A stretch of 64,000 nucleotides of DNA from CAVRJC01 sp964505725. Lineage in GTDB: Bacteria > Actinomycetota > Acidimicrobiia > IMCC26256 > DASPTH01. A program made the position numbers and the translations under genes. Location: positions 1 to 64,000 of the forward strand of contig CAZDJK010000054.1 in NCBI GenBank assembly GCA_964505725.1, read 5' to 3'. Below are positions 36,067-45,155 of this stretch, piece by piece (the first letter of the stretch is position 1; the number at the start of each line of letters is the position of its first letter). The notes below the pieces were generated by a model. It searched no databases. It worked only from the letters and a program-made list of their open reading frames with translations, and had not been told where the DNA came from.

Positions 36067-36721
36067 CGGGTACCACCCACATGAGCTGAGCGATCCGGCG
36101 CGGCACCACGTGGTCGCCGTCGTCGCCGGTGACGCGGACCCCCTCGGACTCGTCGCCCACGACCACCGCCGACGACCCGGGCGTGAGCCGGGCGTCGGAG
36201 AGGAAACGGAGGGCGTCGTCGTCGATCTCGACCTTCTCGCTGATCCGGCGGACGACGACCCGACCGGGTGCCGACTGCGTGAGGAGGGTGGACACCGGGC
36301 CCTCGACCTTGTGTCGGGAGCCGGGGATCGGGTTGCCGTGGGGGCAGGTGGCCGGGTCCCCGAGGAGGGCCACCAGCTTCTCCTCCACGTCGGCCGAGAT
36401 CGCATGCTCCCAGCGGGCGGCCTCGCGGTGGACCTTCTCCCACTCGAGCCCGATCACGTCGACGAGGAGCCTCTCGGCGAGGCGGTGGCGGCGCACGATC
36501 GACACCGCAACGTCCCGGCCCTTGTCGGTGAGCCGGAGCGAGCGGTCGTCGAGGAGCTCGGCGTAGCCGTGCTCCACCAGCCGGTTCACCGTCTCGGAGA
36601 CCGCGGGGGCCGACAGCCCGAGGCGCTCGACGAGCCGGGCGCGGATCGGCGTGACGCCCTCCTCCTCGATCTCGAGGATGGCCTCGAGGTACTCCTCGGT
36701 CGCGTCGTGGAACTCGGCCAT
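36062..36721 (-). CDS. DtxR/IdeR/MntR-family metal-dependent regulator
   Basis: A 219-residue regulator. The N-terminal winged helix (TEEYLEAILEIEEEGVTPIRARLVERLGLSAPAVSETVNRL) is followed by a metal-binding dimer domain with EAARWEHAISADVEEKL and CPHGNPIPG (Cys, His and adjacent ligands), and a C-terminal FeoA/SH3-like domain (GRVVVRRISEKVEID). The Cys-Pro-His pattern resembles the wider IdeR/MntR type; iron or manganese specificity cannot be decided. It is divergent from groEL across 195 bases, where the CIRCE operators lie. Confidence 0.9.
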   Translation of the reverse strand: MAEFHDATEEYLEAILEIEEEGVTPIRARLVERLGLSAPAVSETVNRLVEHGYAELLDDRSLRLTDKGRDVAVSIVRRHRLAERLLVDVIGLEWEKVHREAARWEHAISADVEEKLVALLGDPATCPHGNPIPGSRHKVEGPVSTLLTQSAPGRVVVRRISEKVEIDDDALRFLSDARLTPGSSAVVVGDESEGVRVTGDDGDHVVPRRIAQLMWVVPA

Positions 36722-36802
36722 CGGTCTCCCAGCGCGTAGGCGGCGGCTCCAGCGTACGACGCGCAACGCGGCGCGAGGCCGGGCGCCCTCCGCCGGCCTC
36801 AA

Positions 36803-36829
36803 TTTGCACTCTCGGGCGCCGAGTGCCAA
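36803..36829. promoter_or_regulatory. CIRCE operator, degenerate copy
   Basis: TTTGCACTC-N9-GAGTGCCAA, one mismatch to the consensus in each arm (TTAGCACTC-N9-GAGTGCTAA). It starts 32 bases before the second copy, so the two operators lie on the same helix face. The HrcA repressor is the known CIRCE binder; no hrcA gene is in this window. Confidence 0.75.
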
Positions 36830-36834
36830 CATGG

Positions 36835-36861
36835 TTAGCACTCGGCGGCATGGAGTGCTAA
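36835..36861. promoter_or_regulatory. CIRCE operator, perfect copy
   Basis: A perfect TTAGCACTC-N9-GAGTGCTAA element, 55 bases before the groEL start. This identifies HrcA-type heat-shock control of groEL. Confidence 0.95.
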
Positions 36862-36916
36862 CGCCGCCGGCCGGTCCCGTCGTTCCACCCAACTCAGCCC
36901 AAGGGAGTGCCACACG

Positions 36917-38551
36917 ATGCCCAAGCAGATTGCCTACGCGGAGAGCGCCCGCCGCTCCCTCGAAGCCGGGATGAACAAGCTCGCCGACGCGGTGCGCGTC
37001 ACGCTGGGGCCCAAGGGCCGCAACGTCGTGCTGGAGAAGAAGTGGGGTGCGCCCACCATCACCAACGACGGCGTGTCGATCGCGAAGGAGATCGAGCTCG
37101 AGGACCCCTACGAGAAGGTCGGGGCCGAGCTGGTCAAGGAGGTCGCGAAGAAGACCGACGACGTCGCGGGTGACGGCACCACCACCGCCACCGTGCTCGC
37201 GTGGGCGATGGTGCGCGAAGGCCTGCGCAACGTGGCCGCCGGCGCGAACCCGATGGTGCTGAAGCTCGGTATCGAGAAGGCCGTCGAAACCGCGGTCGAG
37301 TCGATCAAGAAGAACTCGAAGAGCGTCAAGACCGACCTCTCGGCCATCGCCAACGTCGCCGCCATCTCCGCGGCCGACGACGAGGTCGTCAAGATGATCG
37401 CCGACTCGCTCGACAAGGTCGGCACCGACGGCGTCATCACCGTCGAGGAGAGCCAGACCTTCGGCATGGAGCTCGACTTCGTCGAGGGCATGCGGTTCGA
37501 CAAGGGCTACATCTCGCCCTACTTCGTCACCGACACCGACCGCATGGAAGGTGTCCTCGACGACGCGTACATCCTCCTGCACTCGGCCAAGATCTCGGCT
37601 GTCAAGGACCTCCTGCCGGTGCTGGAGAAGGTCATGAACTCGGCCCGTCCGCTCGTGATCATCGCCGAGGACGTCGAGGGCGAGGCGCTCGCCACCCTCG
37701 TGGTGAACAAGATCCGCGGCACGTTCAAGTCGGTCGCGATCAAGGCGCCCGGCTTCGGCGAGCGGCGCAAGGCCATGCTCCAGGACATGGCGATCCTCAC
37801 CGGCGGTCAGGTCATCTCCGAGGAGGTCGGCCTGAAGCTCGAGAACGTCGGCCTCGACCTGCTCGGGCGGGCGCGCAAGGTCGTTGTCACCAAGGACGAG
37901 ACCACGATCGTCGAGGGGGCCGGGAGCAAGAGCGACGTCAACGGCCGCATCGCGCAGATCCGCCAGGAGATCGAGAACACCGACTCCGACTACGACCGGG
38001 AGAAGCTCCAGGAGCGTCTCGCGAAGCTGTCGGGCGGCGTGGCGATCATCAAGGTCGGCGCGGCCACCGAGGTCGAGCTCAAGGAGAAGAAGCACCGCAT
38101 CGAGGACGCGGTGCAGACCGCGAAGGCGTCGGTCGAGGAAGGCGTCGTCCCCGGTGGCGGCGTCGCCCTCATCCGGGCCCAGGAGGCGGTCGAGGCGCTG
38201 GCCAAGTCGCTCGAGGGCGACGAGGCCACCGGGGCCCGCCTGGTCGCCCGGGCGCTCGAGGAGCCCCTGAAGCAGATCGCGGTGAACGCGGGCCTCGAGG
38301 GCGGCGTGGTCGTCGAGAAGGTGAAGAACCTGAGGGGTGCGAACGGCCTCAATGCCCGCACGGGTGACTACGAGGACCTCGTGAAGGCCGGCGTAACCGA
38401 CGCGGCCAAGGTCACCCGCTCGGCGCTCCAGAACGCGGCGTCGATCGCGGCGCTGTTCCTCACCACCGAGGCCGTGATCGCCGACAAGCCCGAGGAGAAG
38501 CCCGCTATGCCCGCCATGCCCGGCGGCATGGACGGCATGGGCGACTTCTGA
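36917..38551 (+). CDS. groL: Chaperonin GroEL
   Basis: Tetradecameric folding chaperonin, 544 residues. It begins KQIAYAESARRSLEAGMNKLADAVRVTLGPKGRNVVLEKKWGAP, with VAGDGTTTATVLA (ATP site), GGVAIIKVGAATEVE and the C-terminal tail MPAMPGGMDGMGDF. It stands alone: no groES precedes it, so this is probably a groEL2-type copy. Two CIRCE operators lie upstream, and a strong terminator follows 27 bases after the stop. ATG 36917 has a purine-rich GGGAGTG upstream. Confidence 0.97.
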   Translation: MPKQIAYAESARRSLEAGMNKLADAVRVTLGPKGRNVVLEKKWGAPTITNDGVSIAKEIELEDPYEKVGAELVKEVAKKTDDVAGDGTTTATVLAWAMVREGLRNVAAGANPMVLKLGIEKAVETAVESIKKNSKSVKTDLSAIANVAAISAADDEVVKMIADSLDKVGTDGVITVEESQTFGMELDFVEGMRFDKGYISPYFVTDTDRMEGVLDDAYILLHSAKISAVKDLLPVLEKVMNSARPLVIIAEDVEGEALATLVVNKIRGTFKSVAIKAPGFGERRKAMLQDMAILTGGQVISEEVGLKLENVGLDLLGRARKVVVTKDETTIVEGAGSKSDVNGRIAQIRQEIENTDSDYDREKLQERLAKLSGGVAIIKVGAATEVELKEKKHRIEDAVQTAKASVEEGVVPGGGVALIRAQEAVEALAKSLEGDEATGARLVARALEEPLKQIAVNAGLEGGVVVEKVKNLRGANGLNARTGDYEDLVKAGVTDAAKVTRSALQNAASIAALFLTTEAVIADKPEEKPAMPAMPGGMDGMGDF

Positions 38552-38577
38552 GCTTCGGTCCGCTCCACCGAACGGGA

Positions 38578-38605
38578 ACCGGGGCGCCTTCGGGCGCCCC
38601 GGTTT
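38578..38605 (+). terminator. Intrinsic terminator after groEL
   Basis: An 11-bp perfect stem (ACCGGGGCGCC with its complement) with a TTCG tetraloop at 38589-38592, followed by TTTCG. It lies 26 bases after the groEL stop. The U run is short, but the stem is strong. Confidence 0.8.
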
Positions 38606-38622
38606 CGCGTACCCTCCAGGCT

Positions 38623-39396
38623 GTGGAACCGGTGCAGCCGTCGACAGGATGGGGAGTGCTGCACCTCTTCTATGCGGTCGACCACGCACGCGCCGACGAC
38701 GACGCGCACGGCGGCAAGCGCGTCCTCGACGCGGTGGCTTCGCTCGAGGCCGACGACCACCAGGCGTTGCTGTTCGCGCTGCTCGGGCACAAGGCCGACC
38801 TCGGCGTCATGGCGCTCGGCCCCGATCTCGCACGCCTCCAGGCGTTCCAGCACGAGCTCGCGGCGGCGCCGGTCCGCCTCGTCGACTCGTACGTGTCGCT
38901 CACCGAGCTGTCGGAATACGGCGCCACCGAGGAGGACGAGGAGCGGGCCGCGACGGCCGAGGGCCTCTCCGGGGTCGACCTCGAAGCGCGCCTCGCGGCG
39001 TGGCGGGCGCGGATCGAGCACTACCGCGAGCAGCGCCTCCACCCGCGGCTGCCGCTCCGGAAGGCGATCTGCTTCTACCCGATGTCGAAGCGCCGGGATC
39101 CCGGAGCCAACTGGTACGCGCTCCCCTTCGCCGACCGCAAGGATCTGATGGCCGGCCACGCCCGGCTCGGACGTACCTACTCGGGCCGGGTGCTGCAGTT
39201 GATCACCGGGTCCACCGGTCTCGACGACTGGGAGTGGGGGGTGACGCTCCTCGCCGACGACCCCGCCGCGCTGAAGGACATCGTCTACGAGATGCGCTTC
39301 GACCCCGTGTCGGCCGAGTACGCGGAGTTCGGACCCTTCGTCACCGGGCTCGTGCTGGAGCCGCCCGAGGCGCTCCGCCGGGTCGGGCTGGGCTAG
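38623..39396 (+). CDS. hemQ: Coproheme decarboxylase (HemQ/ChdC)
   Basis: Chlorite-dismutase-fold enzyme that decarboxylates coproheme III to heme b in the coproporphyrin-dependent heme pathway of Gram-positives. The 257-residue protein carries FYPMSKRRDPGANWYALP, LMAGHARLGRTYSGRVLQLITGSTGLDDWEWGVTL (with the proximal His) and YEMRFDPVSAEYAEFGPF, which match HemQ. GTG start immediately after the terminator of groEL. The small NIL-domain gene follows after 9 bases. Confidence 0.92.
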   Translation: MEPVQPSTGWGVLHLFYAVDHARADDDAHGGKRVLDAVASLEADDHQALLFALLGHKADLGVMALGPDLARLQAFQHELAAAPVRLVDSYVSLTELSEYGATEEDEERAATAEGLSGVDLEARLAAWRARIEHYREQRLHPRLPLRKAICFYPMSKRRDPGANWYALPFADRKDLMAGHARLGRTYSGRVLQLITGSTGLDDWEWGVTLLADDPAALKDIVYEMRFDPVSAEYAEFGPFVTGLVLEPPEALRRVGLG

Positions 39397-39405
39397 GCGG
39401 CATCG

Positions 39406-39648
39406 GTGGTGCCGATCCGTCTGTTCGTGTCGTTCCCGGAGGACCTGGTCGACCGTCCCATCGTCTACGAGATCATCAAGCGCTTCGACGTGATGCCCAA
39501 CATCCGGCGCGCCAACGTCGAGTCGCACTCGGGCTGGCTGATCGTCGAGCTCACCGGCGACCGCGCCGCCGTCGACGGCGCGATCGCGTACCTCGAGGAG
39601 ATCGGCTGCACCGTGAACACGATGGAGGGCGACGTGCTGGAGGGGTGA
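39406..39648 (+). CDS. NIL-domain protein
   Basis: An 80-residue ferredoxin-like fold protein: RLFVSFPEDLVDRPIVYEIIKRFDVMPNIRRANVES, SGWLIVELTGDRAAVDGAIAYLEEIGCTV. This is the NIL (MetN C-terminal, methionine-binding) domain standing alone. In other actinobacteria such stand-alone domains occur near sulfur-metabolism genes; here it follows hemQ. It may sense methionine or a related amino acid, by inference. GTG 39406 or GTG 39409. Confidence 0.85.
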   Translation: MVPIRLFVSFPEDLVDRPIVYEIIKRFDVMPNIRRANVESHSGWLIVELTGDRAAVDGAIAYLEEIGCTVNTMEGDVLEG

Positions 39649-39732
39649 CCCCTCGCCGGCATTCCCCGTCAGATTCACGACAGGTCGGTATGCTCCCTGG
39701 CGGCTGGTCCGACGACCCGGGGGAGGGCGCGC

Positions 39733-40980
39733 ATGCGGATCAACGCCGGCGACACCGCGTGGGTGCTGGCCTCGGCCGCGCTCGTCCTGTTCATGACGCC
39801 GGGGCTCGCGATCTTCTACGGCGGCATGGTGCGCGCGAAGAACGTGCTCGCGATGCTCATGCAGAACTTCTTCTCGATGGGGCTCGTGAGCTTCCTCTGG
39901 GCAGCAGTCGCGTACTCGCTCGCGTTCCACGGCACCGGCAGGTACATCGGGAACCTCGACCTTGCGTGGATGCACGACGTCGCGACCGTGCCCGCCACGG
40001 GGTTCGGGGCGTTGCCGATCCCGCCGCTGTCGTTCTTGGCGTTCCAGCTGATGTTCGCGATCATCACGCCGGCGCTGATCACCGGCGCGATCGCGGACCG
40101 CATGAAGTTCTCGGCCTGGTTCTGGTTCCTCGGAATCTGGCTCGTGGTCGTGTACACGCCGGTCGCGCACTGGGTCTTCTCCCCGGCGGGCTGGCTGTTC
40201 CGGCGCGGCGCGCTCGACTTCGCGGGCGGCACCGTCGTGCACATCAACGCCGGAATCGCCGCGCTCGCAGTGGTGCTCGTGCTCGGGCGTCGTCGCGGCT
40301 GGCCCCAGCACCCGACGCCGCCGCACTCGTTGCCGCTCACGCTGCTCGGCACCGGCATCCTGTGGTTCGGCTGGTTCGGCTTCAACGCGGGATCGGCGCT
40401 CGGCGCCAACGCGGTCGCCGCCCAGGCGTTCGTGAACACGAACATGGCGGCGGCCGCCGCGATGCTGTCCTGGCTGTTGTTCGAACGCCTCAAGGGAGGC
40501 CATCCCACCACGCTGGGTGCGGGGTCGGGTGCGGTCGCGGGGCTCGTCGCGATCACACCCTGCGCGGGCTTCGTGGGCGGGATGGTGCCGATCTACATCG
40601 GGCTGGTGGCGGGTGCGCTCTGCTACTTCGCGTGCAGCCTGAAGTTCCGCTTCGGCTTCGACGACGCGCTCGACGTCGTGGGCGTCCACCTCGTGGGCGG
40701 CATCGTGGGTTCCCTGCTCCTGGGACTCTTCGCCGACCGCGCGTTCAACCCCGCGGTCGTGCACCAGGGCGTGTTCGTGAGCGGCAGCTGGGAGCTGATG
40801 GGCGACCAGGTGATCGCGGTGGTGGCGACCGTGGTGTGGTCGTTCACGGTTACCTTCGTGATCGTGAAGGTGCTCGACCGCGTGTTCCCCGGCGGTATCC
40901 GCGTCAGCGCGGAGAACGAGGAGCTCGGGCTCGACCTCTCGCAGCACGCCGAGGTCGGCTACTCGCTCGATCGGGTCTGA
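39733..40980 (+). CDS. amt: Ammonium transporter
   Basis: A 415-residue membrane protein with about 11 helices. Amt signatures: FMTPGLAIFYGGMVRAKNVLAMLMQNF, FAGGTVVHINAGIAALA and LWFGWFGFNAGSALGAN (pore His and gate residues). It passes ammonia/ammonium at low nitrogen supply. It is 37 bases upstream of glnK, its usual partner, which blocks the channel when nitrogen is plentiful. ATG 39733 has GGGGAGGG upstream. Confidence 0.95.
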   Translation: MRINAGDTAWVLASAALVLFMTPGLAIFYGGMVRAKNVLAMLMQNFFSMGLVSFLWAAVAYSLAFHGTGRYIGNLDLAWMHDVATVPATGFGALPIPPLSFLAFQLMFAIITPALITGAIADRMKFSAWFWFLGIWLVVVYTPVAHWVFSPAGWLFRRGALDFAGGTVVHINAGIAALAVVLVLGRRRGWPQHPTPPHSLPLTLLGTGILWFGWFGFNAGSALGANAVAAQAFVNTNMAAAAAMLSWLLFERLKGGHPTTLGAGSGAVAGLVAITPCAGFVGGMVPIYIGLVAGALCYFACSLKFRFGFDDALDVVGVHLVGGIVGSLLLGLFADRAFNPAVVHQGVFVSGSWELMGDQVIAVVATVVWSFTVTFVIVKVLDRVFPGGIRVSAENEELGLDLSQHAEVGYSLDRV

Positions 40981-41017
40981 CTCGCACGCGCCGAGGCGTC
41001 ATGATGGGAGCTGCACG

Positions 41018-41356
<339 letters not shown>

Positions 41357-41371
41357 CCACCGGGACGGCGC

Positions 41372-43885
41372 ATGAGCTCGCTCAAGCTCGCGCGCGAGAC
41401 GCTCGTCGCCGACCGGAGCCTGCGTGGTCGGGAGTTCGGTGCCGCGCTGAGCGAGGCGGTCGACGCGGCCCTCGGTGCGGACGCGGTCGCTCTGGAGCTC
41501 CCGGGTACGTGGACGCTCGTGGCGCTGGGCTCGTACGCGCGGCGCGAGCTGTGCCCCGGCTCCGACGTCGACGTCATGCTCCTCCACGGCGGTGGCCGGC
41601 GCGGCCCGTCGCTGCCGTCCGAACGGGTCGGGAGGCTCTGGTACCCGTTGTGGGACGCGGGGTTCGTGCTCGGGCACTCGGTGCGCACCGTGAAGCAGGC
41701 GCTCGACCTCGCGGACGAAGATCTCGACGCGATGACCTCGTTCCTCGAAATGCGCCGTATCGTCGGCGACGAGGCCCTCCTCGCCGACCTGACCGAACGC
41801 GTCCGGCGGCTCGCGCCGCGCCGCCGAAGCCGTCTCGTGCCCCAGCTCGCGGAAGCCGCCGCGGCGCGGGTCGACCAACCCGGCCCGATCGCGGAGATGC
41901 TCGAGCCCAACCTCAAGGACGGCGCCGGCGCGCTGCGCGACGTCCAGGCGCCGGGCTGGGCCGGATGGGCCCTCGGGCCCACCGGTGCCGTCGCCGACGG
42001 CTGGCTCGGCGGGGTGGGTGCGCTGGTGGCGAGCGGCTTCGTCGATCCCGGCGAGCCGGAGCGCCTCGCCGCCGCCCGCGACCAGCTGCTCGACGCCCGC
42101 GTCGCGCTCCACCGTGCCAGCGGCGGTCGTTCGGACCTCCTCACCCTCCAGGACCAGGACGCGGTCGCCCGGCTGGTGGGCGCAGCGGATGCCGACGCGC
42201 TCGTGCGGGAGCTCGGCGCCACCGGGCGCGAGGTGGCGTGGATCACCTCGGACCTGTGGGCGCGGCTGCTCGCCGCCGAACGTGGCCCGCGCAGCCGGAG
42301 CACCGGCACGCGCGATCTGGGTGACGGCATCGTCGTCCGCGACGGGCGCATCGCGTACGAGCGCGACGAGCCCCTCGACGCCACCACGGCGCTCAGGCTC
42401 GCGGCAGCGGCGGCGAGGCTCCGGTGCCAGTACGAGCGACCCACGCTCAACCGTATCGGGACCCTCACCGAAGTCGACTGGACCGACCACGCTCGCGACG
42501 CGTTCGTCGACCTGCTGGCCACCGGTCGTCAGGCAATCGGCGTGTTCGAGACCCTCGACCACGTCGGCGTGCTCGTGCGCCTGTTGCCCGAGTGGGAGCA
42601 CGTGCGCGCGCGGCCGCAACGAAACGCCTACCACCGCTTCACCGTCGACCGGCACTCGTGGGAGGCGGTCGCCGAGGCCGCGGCGCTCCTCGACCCCGAC
42701 GACCCCGCCGGCAGCGGCTTCGACGGCGACGTCGCGCGCCGCGCGCGCCGCGACCTGCTCCTGCTCGCCGCGCTGCTCCACGACGTCGGCAAGGGACGGC
42801 CGGGCGATCACTCGGCCGTCGGCGCGCAGACCGCGCGCCAGGTTGCCGAGCGCATCCGTCTCGACGGTCCCGGCACCGAGACGCTCGTGTGGCTGGTCTC
42901 GCAACACCTGCTCCTCGCCGAGACCGCGACCCGGCGCGACATCGGCGACGAGGTCACGATCAACCGCTTCGCGCGCGAGGTGGCGACTCCGGAGCGGCTC
43001 GATCTGCTCTACGGGCTCACGATCGCCGACTCGCGCGCGACGGGCCCTGCTGCGTGGAGCACGAGCAAGGGCGAGCTCGTACGTGAGCTCTGGATGCGGA
43101 CCGACGCGCTGCTCCACGAAGGCACGCTCACCCGGGAGTCGGTGCAGCACCGGCGCGCCCTCCGCGACCTCGTCGGCGCGGCCGCGGACGACTTCCTCGA
43201 CGCGATGCCGTCGTCGTACGCGGTGGCGTTTCCCGCCTCGGAGCTCGCGCACCACCTCGAGCTCGTCGCCGCCGGTACCACCACGGTGGAGTGGTCGGTG
43301 GGCGACGACCGGAGCGTGCGCTGCACTCTCGCCGCGCCCGACCGCACCGGTCTGCTCGCCACCGTGGCGGGCACGCTCACGTTGCTGGGTTTCGACATCG
43401 CGTCGGCCGCCGGCTACTCGCACCACGACGGCATGGCGATCGAGGTGTTCACCGGCACCGACCGGTTCGAGCGGCTCCGCAGCCCGGACGACCAGGCGCG
43501 GGCCACCGGGATGTTGGAGCAGGCGCTCGCGGGCGAGCTCGCGCTCGAGGAGCGCCTCGCCGAGCGCCGGCGGCGTTACCGCCGCCCGCTCCCGACGAGC
43601 GACCGCGACGTCCAGGTGCGGGTCGACCTCGAGGCGGCCGCGTTCGCGACCGTCGTCGAGGTCCACGCCCCCGACGACGTTGGGCTCCTGGCGCGGGTCG
43701 CGGCGGTGTTCGCCGATCTCGACCTCGACGTCTCGCAGGCGCTGGTGGCGACGCTCGGCGACCGCGTCGTCGACGTGTTCTACGTGCGGGACGCGAACGG
43801 GCAGAAGCTCACCGACGCGCTCACGCTCGAGCGGCTGCGCGCGACGGTGCTGGCGCGGCTCACCACCGCGGTCGCGCTCGACTGA
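41372..43885 (+). CDS. glnD: [Protein-PII] uridylyl/adenylyl-transferase GlnD
   Basis: Bifunctional enzyme modifying and demodifying PII; 837 residues. Domains in order: nucleotidyltransferase (ALGSYARRELCPGSDVDVML, residues about 50-75), a middle GlnD-like helical region, HD domain (LLLLAALLHDVGKGRPGDHS) with metal His-Asp, and two C-terminal ACT domains (APDRTGLLATVAGTL and APDDVGLLARVAAVF). Glutamine is sensed through ACT. Actinobacterial homologues can adenylylate rather than uridylylate. It starts 16 bases after glnK. Confidence 0.93.
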   Translation: MSSLKLARETLVADRSLRGREFGAALSEAVDAALGADAVALELPGTWTLVALGSYARRELCPGSDVDVMLLHGGGRRGPSLPSERVGRLWYPLWDAGFVLGHSVRTVKQALDLADEDLDAMTSFLEMRRIVGDEALLADLTERVRRLAPRRRSRLVPQLAEAAAARVDQPGPIAEMLEPNLKDGAGALRDVQAPGWAGWALGPTGAVADGWLGGVGALVASGFVDPGEPERLAAARDQLLDARVALHRASGGRSDLLTLQDQDAVARLVGAADADALVRELGATGREVAWITSDLWARLLAAERGPRSRSTGTRDLGDGIVVRDGRIAYERDEPLDATTALRLAAAAARLRCQYERPTLNRIGTLTEVDWTDHARDAFVDLLATGRQAIGVFETLDHVGVLVRLLPEWEHVRARPQRNAYHRFTVDRHSWEAVAEAAALLDPDDPAGSGFDGDVARRARRDLLLLAALLHDVGKGRPGDHSAVGAQTARQVAERIRLDGPGTETLVWLVSQHLLLAETATRRDIGDEVTINRFAREVATPERLDLLYGLTIADSRATGPAAWSTSKGELVRELWMRTDALLHEGTLTRESVQHRRALRDLVGAAADDFLDAMPSSYAVAFPASELAHHLELVAAGTTTVEWSVGDDRSVRCTLAAPDRTGLLATVAGTLTLLGFDIASAAGYSHHDGMAIEVFTGTDRFERLRSPDDQARATGMLEQALAGELALEERLAERRRRYRRPLPTSDRDVQVRVDLEAAAFATVVEVHAPDDVGLLARVAAVFADLDLDVSQALVATLGDRVVDVFYVRDANGQKLTDALTLERLRATVLARLTTAVALD

Positions 43886-43917
43886 CGTGGCGGACGACGC
43901 GCCTTAATGTGTCGGCC

Positions 43918-44628
43918 GTGACCGATCCGTTCGCCCCGTCCGCCCTCGACCTCGCGCGCTGGGCCGAGGCGCTCTCGGCCATCGCGCGGACCGGTCTCGC
44001 GTTCACCCAGAGCCTCTACGAGCAGGAGCGCTTCCAGGAGGTGCTGAAGGTCGCGGCCGACATCTACGCCGCCTCGGTGGAGGAGGCGCAGGCCGAGGTC
44101 CAATTCGAGGAGTGGCTGGCGTCGGTCGGTGAGGGAACCGCGGGCTACGTCACGCCCAAGGTCGCGGTCGCCGCGGTGGTCGGGAACGAGGACCGTGAGC
44201 TCCTGCTCACCCAACGCGCGGACTCGGGGATGTGGCTCTATCCCGTGGGGTACGCCGACCCCGGGTACTCGCCGTCCGAGATCGCGGTGAAGGAGGTGTA
44301 CGAGGAGACGGGCATCGAGGCGGAGCCGGTCGCGTTGATCGCGGTGCTCGACGGCCTGCGCCTCGGATTCGCCCGGTTCCCTCTCTACACCTTGCTGTTC
44401 CATTGCCGCATGCTCGGCGGCGAGCTCCACGGACACCCGCTCGAGACGCGAGCGGTGGGCTTCTTCGGTCGCGACAACCTCCCATGGCCGCTCGCCGGCG
44501 GTGTGCGCTGGCTCGACGTGGCGTTCGCAGCGCTCGACGGCGAGCAGCGGACGTGCGACTTCGACCTGCCGCGGACGCCACCCTGGCGCGAAGGCGGCGA
44601 CGCACCGCCTCCGGTCAACTGGCCGTAA
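43918..44628 (+). CDS. Nudix hydrolase with N-terminal helical domain
   Basis: A 236-residue protein: an N-terminal helical domain (LSAIARTGLAFTQSLYEQERFQEVLKVAADI) typical of a family of NUDIX enzymes acting on ADP-ribose-type substrates, then VAAVVGNEDRELLLTQR and the Nudix box GYADPGYSPSEIAVKEVYEETGI. In the box the first Glu is Tyr and the Arg is Lys, while the metal-binding Glu-Glu pair remains. GTG 43918 was taken; GTG 43909 is in frame. Its last 14 bases overlap pyrE on the other strand. Confidence 0.85.
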   Translation: MTDPFAPSALDLARWAEALSAIARTGLAFTQSLYEQERFQEVLKVAADIYAASVEEAQAEVQFEEWLASVGEGTAGYVTPKVAVAAVVGNEDRELLLTQRADSGMWLYPVGYADPGYSPSEIAVKEVYEETGIEAEPVALIAVLDGLRLGFARFPLYTLLFHCRMLGGELHGHPLETRAVGFFGRDNLPWPLAGGVRWLDVAFAALDGEQRTCDFDLPRTPPWREGGDAPPPVNWP

Positions 44629-45142
44629 CGCTCAGCTCGCCCATCGTGAAGAGGGCGCGCAGCTCGACCCCGATCGCCGCGAGTCCCGCCGGCCCCCCCG
44701 ACTCCCGGTCGATCACGCACAACGCGTGGTCGACGCGTGCGCCGCGGTCGCGCAGGTCGCCGCACGACGTGATCACCTGGCCCCCGGACGTGACGACGTC
44801 CTCGACCACGACGAGGTGCCGTCCCTCGATGTCGCCGCCCTCCGCGAGCTGGCACGTGCCGTAGGTCTTGGCCTCCTTGCGCACGAAGTACGCGGGCACC
44901 CCGGTGACCTGTGACAGCATCGTCGCCAGCGGGACCCCGCCGAGCTCGAGGCCCGCGAGACCGTCGGCGCCCTCGGGCAGGAGTGGCGCCAGCGCCTCCG
45001 CGATCGCCCGGAGCAGCACCGGATCCGACTCGAACCGGTACTTGTCGAAGTACTCGCTGCTCACCGCGCCCGACCGGAGCGTGAAGCTCCCGGTGAGGTG
45101 CGTCCGGTCGTAGATCGCCGCCGCGAGCTCGAGGTGCTCCAT
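44615..45142 (-). CDS. pyrE: Orotate phosphoribosyltransferase
   Basis: Adds ribose-5-phosphate from PRPP to orotate in pyrimidine synthesis. The 175-residue protein has GSFTLRSGAVSSEYFDKYRF near the N-terminus, LELGGVPLATMLS, VRKEAKTYGTCQ, and the PRPP loop HLVVVEDVVTSGGQV. ATG 45142 matches the homology start. It sits 13 bases after the stop of an unknown gene, so both may be co-transcribed. Other pyr genes are not here. Confidence 0.92.
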   Translation of the reverse strand: MEHLELAAAIYDRTHLTGSFTLRSGAVSSEYFDKYRFESDPVLLRAIAEALAPLLPEGADGLAGLELGGVPLATMLSQVTGVPAYFVRKEAKTYGTCQLAEGGDIEGRHLVVVEDVVTSGGQVITSCGDLRDRGARVDHALCVIDRESGGPAGLAAIGVELRALFTMGELSVTAS

Positions 45143-45155
45143 GGGGGTCAGCTTC

